This document shows positions 23,643 to 34,600 of a stretch of DNA of 40,549 nucleotides, piece by piece (the first letter of the stretch is position 1; every line of letters begins with the position of its first letter). The notes below the pieces were generated by a model, which searched no databases, had not been told where the DNA came from, and saw nothing but the letters and a program-made list of their open reading frames with translations. The position numbers were made by a program, and so were the translations under genes. The stretch is taken from contig DLGP01000101.1 of the NCBI GenBank assembly GCA_002482765.1, positions 1 to 40,549 of the forward strand, written 5' to 3'. The DNA is from Alphaproteobacteria bacterium UBA7691. Its GTDB lineage: Bacteria > Pseudomonadota > Alphaproteobacteria > Ferrovibrionales > Ferrovibrionaceae.

Positions 23643-25634
23643 ATGAGCAGCCTAAATCGTTCGGGCTTCATTACCTCCGTTCCCTTCACCGATGCAATGG
23701 CGGCCGGCGAGGATCGGCGCGCGCAGCGGCTTCGCAATGAGGCCGCACAGCACCAGATCCAGCAGCAGGAGCAGGCGGCGGCGCAGGAGCAGGCGGTCGA
23801 TGCTGCGATACGCTCCGGGCTTTCTGCTGGTCAGCCGGCGCCGGTGCCAGGCCAGCCGGTGCAGCCGGCCATTGCTGGCGCTCCCGTCACCGTCGCGCCG
23901 CCGCAGCCGGGGACCGGGCAGGCGCCCGTTGCGATGCAGCCATTGCAGCCGCAGGCCGCCCAGCCATCACCACAGGGCGTGCCGCAGGCCCAGCAGCAGG
24001 CATTGCCGGGTGGCATGGCCAATGTGCAGGCGCGGCTCCAACAGACCCCGGGCGGCGGCAAGCTGGCCCTTGCGCTGGCGCAGGCTGACCAGAAGCGTCG
24101 TGACGACGACGAAGGCAATGTGATGCGGTTTCTGTCCAATCCGAGCACGCAGCATCTTGGGCTTGCGCTGGCGCAGAAGGTCGGCATGAACCTGCCACCT
24201 GATCTTGTCAGCAATTCCAATTTCTGGGCCGGCGCCAGCATCGCCAAGGATCTCTATGGCGACGATCATGCGTCAGCCCAGCGCTTCACGAGCGCCTTTG
24301 TTCAGCAACAGGGCGGCGATATTCAGCAGCGCGTGGCGGCGGCAACAGCGGCGGCTGGCGCGCCGGTGAAGAAGAAGCGGTACGGTCACGTTACTGACGA
24401 TGGCAATATCATCTTCTACAACCTGGACAATCCGGCCGATCGGCAAGCCATTCCGAGGATCAGGGAGGGCGCGATCCAGTATGGCGACGATGGCTCGATG
24501 TTCCGCGTCGCAGGCAGCACCGCCACGCCGATTACCATTGCAGGCACCGATACGCAACTCAAAGGCCAGAAGTTCCGCCAGGCCGGCGGCGCTGCTGCTG
24601 CGGCCAACACTCTTGTGAAGATCGGTCAGAACAGCGGCAAGCTCTACCCGGCGGACTTTGAGGGTGTGGGCGATGGCGGCGAGGCGATTGTGGCAATGCC
24701 GGCAGCGGCAGCGGCGCGCATCGCCGTGGCCAAGGGCAACAACCAGACCCAGATCACGCTCCGCGAGATGATCGGCGACGACCAGATGAACGTGCAAGGC
24801 GCGCGGAATCAAGGTGCGGCGGCAGTGGCCGGTATCAATGCCGATAGTCGGCTCGGTGTCGCCAAGGTTCAGGGAACCACCCAGCGTGATGTGGCCGGCA
24901 TCAGGTCGGATGCCCAGATCGGCGCCGCCCAGGTCGGCGCCCAAGCTCGCACCGATGCGGCGAGCATCCAGGGCAATACTGCTCGCGATGTGGCAGAAAC
25001 GCGCCGGGCGGGCCAGGAGAACTCCGCGCAAACTCGCGCTGGCGCCAGCCTTGGCGTGGCCGATATCAATCGGGCCGGTCGGGAAAACAGCGCCACTACT
25101 GCCGCCGATGCGCGGCGGGACGTGGCTGGAACCCAGGCCGGGGCGTCGCTGGAGCGCCAACAGCTCGCAAATCAGGGGCGCACCGATGCCGCCAGGATCG
25201 GCGCCGAAGGGCGTAGCGGTGCTGGTGCTCGACAGTCAGTGTTCGAACAGAAGCGTCAGGCTGCCATCGCCGCCGGCATGACGCCGCATGAGGCATTGAA
25301 ATACGCCAATGGCCTTAAGCAGATCACGCCGCAGCAAGAGGAGCGGATGGCCCTGGATATGGCCAAGAAGCTCTCCGACGCTGAAATGATGCCCAAAGGC
25401 GAGCAGTGGGTGCAGAACAAGGCCAATGAGATCCTGGCCGGCTGGCGCGGCAGCAGGTCGCCGGCTGGAGGCTCACCGGTGGCGCCCACGCCTCCGCAAG
25501 CTCAAGGCGGTGCGGCGTCGCCGTTCCAGCAGTACCCGAGCGCCAGGCAGGCGCCGGATGGCCAGTGGTACATCCCCGACCCGGATCGTCCCGGCAAATA
25601 TCTGCGTATCGTTCAAGATGGGGGCGCCAAGTGA
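23643..25634 (+). CDS. Large probable ejection protein with 22-residue repeats
   Basis: A 663-residue protein starting 3 nt after the previous stop. The N-terminal third is Gln/Pro/Ala-rich. A beta-type part around VKKKRYGHVTDDGNIIFYNL and FRQAGGAAAAANTLVKIGQ follows. About nt 24880-25215 is a repetitive segment with units such as AGQENSAQTRAGASLGVADI and AGRENSATTAADARRDVAGT, spaced by 21-22 residues, which predicts long amphipathic helices. A Pro-rich linker precedes the C-terminus (QWYIPDPDRPGKYLRIVQDG). Its stop TGA overlaps the GTG of the giant gene. The most likely role is a virion protein entering the cell with the DNA. Confidence 0.65.
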   Translation: MSSLNRSGFITSVPFTDAMAAGEDRRAQRLRNEAAQHQIQQQEQAAAQEQAVDAAIRSGLSAGQPAPVPGQPVQPAIAGAPVTVAPPQPGTGQAPVAMQPLQPQAAQPSPQGVPQAQQQALPGGMANVQARLQQTPGGGKLALALAQADQKRRDDDEGNVMRFLSNPSTQHLGLALAQKVGMNLPPDLVSNSNFWAGASIAKDLYGDDHASAQRFTSAFVQQQGGDIQQRVAAATAAAGAPVKKKRYGHVTDDGNIIFYNLDNPADRQAIPRIREGAIQYGDDGSMFRVAGSTATPITIAGTDTQLKGQKFRQAGGAAAAANTLVKIGQNSGKLYPADFEGVGDGGEAIVAMPAAAAARIAVAKGNNQTQITLREMIGDDQMNVQGARNQGAAAVAGINADSRLGVAKVQGTTQRDVAGIRSDAQIGAAQVGAQARTDAASIQGNTARDVAETRRAGQENSAQTRAGASLGVADINRAGRENSATTAADARRDVAGTQAGASLERQQLANQGRTDAARIGAEGRSGAGARQSVFEQKRQAAIAAGMTPHEALKYANGLKQITPQQEERMALDMAKKLSDAEMMPKGEQWVQNKANEILAGWRGSRSPAGGSPVAPTPPQAQGGAASPFQQYPSARQAPDGQWYIPDPDRPGKYLRIVQDGGAK

Positions 25635-28600
25635 GCAGCGCGTTGAAGCTTGAGGCCGTCGAGGACGATCCGTTTGCCGCTCCCGCTCCCGCTACCGGTG
25701 TCCGCGCGATGCCAGCGCTGGAACCCGTTGAGAGTGACCCCTTTGCCGCGCCCCAAACCACTACCCCGGCGCCCCCTCCTGCATCATCGCCCATCAGCAT
25801 AGTGCCCGAACTTGGCACTCCAGCGGTGATCGAGCCGCCAGTCCAGGGCGAGGCGCAGCCCGCGCCAGAGCCGCAGCCGCTGAATCAGTTCGAGCGCGGC
25901 GTGATGACCGGCGTGGTCGGCGCCAAGCAGATGGGCGTGGCCGCCAGCACCATCCCCAGCTATGCCGCGCTGCGGGAATATAGCCGCGTTCGTGGCCTTT
26001 TCGATCAGATCGATGCCGATGGCTATCGGCCCGGCGCCCCGCGCCTTGATGATCGGTTTGGCGACACCCTGGCGCGGCGGTATTTCACCCAGCCGGGGGA
26101 GCGGGCGGCGCTGCGTGAGAGGCTCGATACCAACACATTGTCGGCCCAGGGCACCAGAGACGAACTCCTTCAGGCGTGGAAGGCTTACGAGGAGGAAATC
26201 AAGCAATACGAGGGGCGGACGCCGAACTTTACCGATATCCGCGACGCGAAGGGCTTCGGCGACTGGTTCGCCTATAACACCGGGCAGTCGCTGCCCTACA
26301 TGGCGATCACCGCCTTGACCAGCCTCACAGGTGGTGTCGTTGCTGGTGCTGGCGGCGCGGCTGGCGGCCTGCTGGCCAGCGGGTACGGCATCGGCGTTGG
26401 TGATATTCAGAGCGGTCTGATCGAGAAGGGGCAGGGCGAGCAATATGGCAACGCCATGGTCGGCGCCGTACCCTATGCCGCTTTGGATTTCCTTGGCCCG
26501 GTTGGTCGCGCCTTCCGCACCATCAGCGGCAACACGCTGCGCGACGTTGCCACCAGCTATTTCCGGCGCCTTGGGCGGGAGATTCCCGAGAATGCCGTAG
26601 AGGAATTCATTAACGAGGCCGGCCAGGAGATCGTCAAGGACGCCGCGGTGACCAACGCTACCGGCGAGGCGATGCTGACCGACGAGGCCCTGGTGCGCTG
26701 GTTCAATGCCGGCATGGCCGGCGCGGCTGGTGGTGCTGCCATGGCGCCGGCTTCCGCCATTCCTGGCCCAACGCGCGCTCAGCAGGTGGCCCAGGCCAAT
26801 CAACAGGGCCAGCGGCCTGCCGCTGGGGGCGTGGCCAGCAGCCAGATGGCGCAACAGCCAGCGCCGGCCGCCCAGCCAGCCGAGGTATCGCCTATCCTCC
26901 AGCCTGAGCCAGCCCAGGCACCCGCGCCGCCGCCAGGCCGTGACGCGCTGGCCGCCAGCTTGGCAGATCCACGCTCCCTGGCGGAGGTTGAGGCCGCGCG
27001 CCAAGCCGAGGCTACGGCGGCGGCCCAGGCCACCACAGACCGCTATGGCCTCCCAGCGGCCGGGCCAGTCACGGTGCGGTTCCCGGATGGTGAGGAGGTC
27101 CAGGGCGAGGTGATCGGCGCCGTCGAGCAGGATGGCCAGGGCTATGCCCGCATCCGGGCCGCCGACGGGGAAGTTTACCTGCTCTCCAAGGACGACGCCG
27201 ATATCGCTGTAACCGAAGGCTCCGGGCGGCGCGACGATCCGGTCAAGGTCAAGCAGGCGGCCGATGTTGCCGCAGCAGCGCAGCAGGCCAACCAAGACCC
27301 CACTGACGCCCAGAAGGAGGCTGGCAATTACCAGAAGGGCCACCTCAAGCTCCAGGGCCTGGATATCTCGATTGAGAACCCCGCCGGCAGCACGCGCAGC
27401 GGCACGGCGCCGGATGGTTCGGCCTGGTCGGTGCAGATGCCAACCCACTATGGCTATATCAAGCGCACCACTGGCGCTGATGGCGACCAGGTGGACGTTT
27501 ATCTCGGCCCCAATCCAGACAGCGATTGGGTGTGGATCGTCGATCAGATCGACCCCGACACGGGTAAATTCGACGAGCACAAGGTGATGCTCGGCTACAG
27601 CCTGGGCCAGCAGGCCGGCCAGCATTACCTGGCGGCATTCAGCGACGGCCGTGGCCGAGAGCGGGCCGGCGCCGAAACCCGCATGACCATGGCCGAGTTC
27701 AAGGATTGGCTGAGGGATGGCGATGCCGCCAAGCCGCTGGCCTACGTGGAGCCGGCTTCCATCGAACCCAATATCGTCAATGAGTTGCAGGCAGAATTGC
27801 CGCCTCTGCCGGCCACCACATTGCAACCAATAGATACCGATCCCTTTGCCGCCGAAGCCGCTCCTCCGGCACCGGCGGTAACTGCCGCGTCCACCGGCGC
27901 GGCGGAACCCCAGCCGGCGGCTACCCCGATGGTGGAGCCGGCTGGGGCGCCAGATGAAGTGCCTGAATGGTTCACGGCCCTGACGCCTGCCGGCCGCGAG
28001 CAGGCCCTTGTAGCCTCCGGCATCACCAAGGGGCGCGCTCAGCAGGCAGCCAAGATGAACTGGCAGAACCTGCCGGCAGCGTTGCGCAAGCGCATGGAAA
28101 CCGGCCTTGTCAATACCGAGATCGTGCAATGGGAGCGCGATTGGTGGGGCAGCCTTTCGATTGATGAGCGGAAGAAGGTCATCCACCGCGCCGGTCTTGG
28201 TGGTGTGCTTAGCCCCAACACGCCGTGGTCGAGGATCGGCAGGAAGAATGCCACTGAACTATTGCTTCAAAATAAGGATTATGGCCCCAGCCTGAATGCC
28301 ATTGTGGGTGGCGGGGTGCGCGACAGCCAGGAAACCGCCGCCGGTCGGCTGCCGGTAGAGGATGCCCGTGAGCGCCAGCGCCGCGAGAATGTCGCCAAGA
28401 TGGAGGCGTGGCAGGTCGAAGCAGCCCAGACCATCACCGAGCCGGTCGAAGGTGACCCCTTCGCAGGCCAGCCAATCAGCGATACTGTGTTGGCGGAGGA
28501 GAACCAAGATGCAGGCCGAATTGAGCCGCTGGACGGCACAAGCGATCAAACACTGGAGGCAGCACCAGCCGAGCCGGTACGAGCGCCTGAAAGCCAGCGG

Positions 28601-31600
28601 GAAGCTGGAGAGCGAGGCGCACGCGGCAGCGGTGATGACGCGCCAGGCGATGCAGGAAATGCAGACGGCCGGGGCGACGCCGGACGAGGCATGGCAGGCG
28701 ACGCGGGAACTGTATCTGTTCCCGCCGACGGAACCGACGAGCGACCAGAGCGAGGAACAGATACCGCCGAGCGCGGCCCACAGCGCCAGCCTCGTGATGG
28801 CAGAACTCGGCCAGAACGAGGACTAACCCAGGCCGAGCCGCAGCCGGAACAGGATACCGGCGCGGCGATCACCAGGGCGATCAACGACCCGGAATCCCAG
28901 GGCGCCGGTAAGAACGAGGTGCCGGGCCACATCGCGCCGGTCGCCACGAACTATGTCATCACCGAAAAGGACCGGCTGGGCGAGGGTGGCCAGGCCGAGA
29001 AATTCCGCGACAACCTCGCCGCCATCCGTCTTTTGAAGCAGCTTGAAGCCGAAGGCCGGCGTGCGAATGCCGAAGAGCAGGCCGTGCTGGTGCGCTATGT
29101 CGGTTGGGGCGGGATCAAGAGTGCCTTCCCCAAGGGCGGCGGCGTATACAACAAAGGCTGGGAAGCCAAGGGCCGCGAGTTGCGCGACCTGCTGACGGAC
29201 GACGAGTACAGCGCCGCCATGCGCAGCGTGCTCGATGCCCACTATACCGCGCCGGAGGTGGTGAAGGCGATTCACAGCATCATAGGCCGGCTGGGCTATC
29301 GCGGCGGCAAGTTGCTTGAGCCATCCATGGGCACAGGCAACTTCTTCGGCCTGATGCCGCTGGATCTGCGCTCGCAGACCGAGATTACTGGCGTGGAGTT
29401 GGACCGAATTACCGGCGGCATCGCCAAGCAGCTTTACCAGAAGTTCAACATTCTGGCGCCAATGGGCTTCCAGGAGGCGCCGCTTGCCGACAGCTATTTC
29501 GATGTGGCGGTGGGCAACCCGCCATTCGGCATCCAGCGCGTGCCCGGCGCCAAGGAGAAGGATATCAAGACCTTCTCCATCCACAATTACTTCTTCGCCC
29601 GCACCATCAACAAGCTCCGGCCGGGTGGCATCATGGCGATGGTGGTCACCCATCGCTTCCTGGACAAGCCGGGCGAGGCCCAGCGCCAGTATATTGCCGA
29701 CCGGGCCAAGTTCATTGGCGCCATCCGACTGCCGAATACTGCCTTTCAGCAGAACGCGCTAACGGAAGTCACCACGGACATCGTGATCCTCCAGAAACTG
29801 GCCCAGGGTGAGAAGGCTGGGGGCGCCGCATGGACCCAGGTGGGCGAGGTGAACGACCCGCTCGGCGGCGACCCGATGCCGCTGAACCAGTATTTCATCG
29901 ATAACCCCGACATGATGCTCGGTCGCATGGAGCGCAGCGGCACCATGCGGCAGGCGAATGAACCGACGTTGGCGCCGGATGGGCGGAATCTCAGCCAGGC
30001 GTTTGCCGAAGCCATCGCGCGCCTCCCGGCTGATATCTTCACGGCCAGCAGCACGGTCAGCAGCACCGCCGACATGGTGAAGGCGACCGCAGAGCTATCG
30101 GAGGCTGCCGCAGACTACGATATCGGCGCCTTCTATCTGGATGGTGGCAAGCTCCAGCGCCGCGAGGAATCGCCGGACGGTACGGCTCGCGCCGTCACCA
30201 TCTCTCCGGCCACACAATGGACCGAGAAGCAGACATTAGGTGAGGCGCGCTATGAGCGGCTGATGGGTATGGTTGAGGTGCGCGATGCCGCGCGCCGCCT
30301 GCTGCGGCTTGAGGCTGGCAATGCCAATGAGGGGCAGCTATCACGCGCTCGCAAGGCGCTCAACCATACCTACGACAAGTTCACCGCGCGGCATGGGTTC
30401 TTGAGCGACCGCTCGAACGAGGGTCTGTTCAAGGATGATCCAGACGCACCGCTGCTGCTGGCGCTTGAAAAGAACTATGACGCTGGGATCAGCGCCGACC
30501 GGGCCAAAAAGCTCGGCGTAAAGGCGCGCAAATCATCCGCCGAGAAGATGGCAATCTTCAAGCAGCGGGTGATTACTCAGTACGAACCCGTGACCAAGGC
30601 CGATACCCCGAAGGATGCCCTGGTGGTGTCTTTGGCTGATCTTGGACGTGTCGATATCGGTCACATGGCGAAGCTCACCGGCAAGCCGGAGAGCGATATT
30701 GTCAAATCCCTGCATGACGATCTGGCCGAGCCACTTATTTTCCGCGACCCGGAAACCAACACCTGGGAGACTGCCTCCTCATATCTTTCCGGCAATGTGA
30801 AGGCTAAGGCCAAGGCGGCCGAGATTGCCGGGCTGGACAAGAATGTTGAAGCCCTGCGCGCTGTGTTCCCGCCGGACAAAAAGGCGGGCGAGATCAAGGT
30901 CAGGCTGGGCGCTCCCTGGGTTGCGGGGCGCTACTATGCCGACTTCGCCAAGCATCTGTTCGGGGACGGCACGCGGGCATCCGTGACCTATATCCCGGTC
31001 ACGGGTGGGTATTCCAGCAGCATCAAGGCCGGGAATGACACCAAGGCTGATGTTACCTGGGGCACCGACCGCATGGATGGCGCGGAGATCCTGGACCGTA
31101 TCCTCAACGCCAAGGAATTGACGGTATACGACAAGGTTCGAGAGGCCGACGGCGAGCGCCGCGTGGTCAACAAGGATGCTACGCTGGCGGTCCAGGAGAA
31201 AGCCGAGGCGATCCGGCAGGAATTCGACGACTGGATCATGCGTGATGCTGACCGTCGCGCCGCCCTGACGGACTATTTCAACGAGAATATCAACACCACA
31301 ATCGCGCCAAAATTCGACGGCAGCCACCTCACGCTGCCCGGCAAGGTGCCAGACAGCATCATCAAATTCCGCCGGCACCAGAAGAATGCGACCTGGCGCG
31401 GCATCCAGCAGCGCACCGTGCTGTACGACCATGTCGTCGGCGCCGGCAAGACCTTCACTGTCGTTGCGGCGGCCATGGAATTGCGTCGCATGGGCCTGTC
31501 AAAGAAGCCCATGGTTGTGGTGCCCAATCACCTCGTCGAGCAGTGGGCGGCCGATTTCTATCGCCTCTACCCCGGCGCCAAGATCCTGACCATGAGCAAG

Positions 31601-34600
31601 AAGGATTTCGAGGCCCGCAACCGGCGCCGCATGCTCAGCCGAATTGCCACTGGCGATTGGGACGCGGTGGTCATCGCTCATTCCAGCTTCGGCTTCATCA
31701 GGGTGAACCCGATGATCGAGGTCGCTTTCATCGAAAAGCAGATCGACGAGATTCAGGCATCTATTGATATCCTTCGGCAGGAGGAGGGGAAGGGTAATCG
31801 GAAGGTTGCCGACCTAGTGCGCTCGAAGGAGCGCATGACCGCCAAGCTGAAGGAACTGGCCGACAAGCCAAAGGATGATATTCTGACTTTCGACGAGCTG
31901 GGTGTTGATCAGGTCTTTGTCGACGAAGCCCATGAATTCAAGAACCTCTATTTCACCACAGGTCGTCGCGGCATGCTCGGCCTTGGCAATCCGCAGGGGT
32001 CTAAGAAGGCTTTTGACCTCTTCATCAAGACCCAATGGCTGCTAGATAAGCAGGATGGGCGTGGCGTGATCTTCGCCACCGGCACGCCGGTATCAAATAG
32101 CCTGACGGAGATGTACACGGTTCAGCGCTATCTCGGCCTGCGTGCGCTGGAGCGCCTGAACATCCTGAGTTTTGACGCTTGGCTCAACACCTTCGGCGTC
32201 GACGCGACCGACTACGAGCTTGACGGCTCTGGTGTGAAGTTGAAGCAGGTTAGCCGCCTGCGGCGCCTCACCAACATGAACCAGCTCATGGCGATGTATC
32301 AGCAATATGCCGATAGCGTCACCATCGATCAGATCAAGCAAGCATACCGCGAGGAAAACCCGGGCAAGGAATTCCCCATACCGAAGGTGAAGGGTGGGCA
32401 GCGGCAGAATGTGATTGTGCCGCGCAGCGCAGACCAATCCGCTTTCTTCGCTGAGATCGTCGAGCGCGCCCAGAACATCAAGCCGGGTGGCAAAGACAAT
32501 ATGCTGGCCATCACCACCGATGCCCGCAAAGCCGCTCTTGATATGCGGCTGATTTCCACCGGCTACGGCGACACCGGGGCGGGCAAAAGCGACGAGGCGG
32601 TATCGAATATCATCCGCATTTGGCGGAAGTGGGAGGCTGACCGCGGCACGCAGCTTGTATTCCTGGACCTGTCCATCCCGCTCTCTGCCAGCAAGCGCGA
32701 GGGCAAGGCGCTGCGCGACCGGATGGCGAAGGTGAATGAGGCGCGGGCGCGTGTGCAACGCCTGCAAGATCGCGGCGCCCCAGCCGGCGAGGTCGAGGCG
32801 GCCATGCTGGATCTGTCCGAGTTGGAGGAGGCGGTCGCCAAGGACTACAGCCCAGACGATCTAGCGGCGATCAGCGCCGCCGAAAGCGGCTTCTCGGTCT
32901 ATGACGATATGAAGGCGAAGCTTGTTCGCGCTGGGGTGCCGGAGAAGCAGATTGCCTTTATTCACGACTACGGCACCGACGAGAAGAAGGCCGACCTTTT
33001 CGAGCAGGTCAATGATGGTCGGGTCCGCATCCTGTTCGGTTCCACGCCGAAGATGGGCGCCGGCACCAATGTGCAGCGTCGCGCGGTTGGCCTGCATCAC
33101 ATTGACTGCCCCTGGCGCCCGTCTGATATCGAGCAGCGCGAAGGCCGCGTGATCCGGCAGGGTAATGAGTTGCTGGAGAAGTATGGCAAAGACTTCGAGG
33201 TGGAGATCTACGCCTACTCGACCGAGCAGACCTATGACGCCCGCATGTGGCAGTCACAGGAATTGAAGCTGATCGGCATTGAGGGCCTGCGCAACCATAA
33301 TGGCGCCGACGAGATGGAGGAGGTTGCCGCCGCCGCCGCCTCGGCCGCCGAGATGAAGGCCGCAGCCACCGGCAATCCGCTCATACTGGAAGAGGTGAAG
33401 CTGGCCGATGATATCCGCAAGCTGGAAGCCCAGCAGCGGAACCATCGCAAGAGCCAGTACGAGTTGGAGGATCAGCGCGACCGGCTCAACCGGACACTGG
33501 ATGATTTGCCGCCTCGCCTGGAGGCGATGGACGCCGATGCAGCCTCCGCCCGGGCCTATCTGGCCGATCCACACGCCGACGAACCGCTCTCCGGCACCGT
33601 GGCCGGCACTACCTATCACTCCTTCGATGAAGCCCGCGCCGCCGCTACTGCGGCTGTCAACGAACAGACCGGCGGCGATACCAAGGCGCGCTACAGCATC
33701 GAGGTGAGTGGGCAAACTTTGACCAGTCAGGACGCCATTGCCGAAGCGCTTAGCGAGCGTTGGGGTGACCCGGCCGCGTTCAGGGCCACGATCGGCCGCA
33801 AGACTTTTATCCGGCGCGCGCCCTTCGCCAGGGCGATCGGTGATGCGCTTTCCAGGAGCGGTTCCGCAACCGGCAGCATCGGGGGCATGAAGTTCAGCGT
33901 AACGGTGAACCGTGACACCTGGCACGGGAAGCCTAACGTCGAGACGACATTGGAGGGGCGCACCGTCCTTTCCGATATATCTACTGCCGACCGGGACGAC
34001 AAAGCGGAGGCCCTGGGCCGGCTGGCTGTGCGGGATATCAGGGAATTGCTGGAGAGCATGACGCGCCAGCCGACAGAAGCCCGCCATCGCATCGCCAAGG
34101 CCAAGAAGGAACTGCCGGAGATCGAAAGTCAGGTCGGCAAGCCGTGGGGCAAGGAAGAGGAACTGGCGCGGAAGAAGTCGCGCCAAACTGAAATTCGCCG
34201 CGTTCTCGCCAGCGATGGCAACGCGCCAGCACCTGCGTCGCAGTCTGCCGCCAAGCCGGATGACGAGGTGCCGTTCCAGCGCGCCGAGTTTACACGGACC
34301 GGCGTGCGCTTGATCGGCGATGTGGTGAAGATGCTGCGCGAGGAGATGGATCGCCTCGGGCTTAATGGAGTTGGCCTGGAGACGCCAGCGCGCATTGCCG
34401 AGAATGACAGCATCCAAGGCGCCTATTTGCGCCGGGTTATTTTTGTCGCCCTGGACACTTCCGTTGATCCGCTCGGCACCGTCCGCCACGAAGCCATCCA
34501 CGCCATGTATCGCCTGGGCATGTTCCGCGCGAGCGAATGGAAGTCGTTGGAGACGATGGCCAAGGAGCGATGGATCGACCAATACAATATTCGCCAGCGG

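Noticed and set aside
25784..28186. An 800-residue minus-strand open frame under the giant gene, and a similar 620-residue one at 33254-35116
   Set aside because: Both mirror the giant gene. Their sequences are Arg/Leu/Gly-rich with no recognisable domain or ribosome binding site, unlike the sense frame, which has intact catalytic motifs.
28362..28508. An upstream in-frame ATG for the nested gene
   Set aside because: The 49 extra residues are Arg/Ser/Pro-rich and without a ribosome binding site, while ATG 28509 has a near-ideal one.
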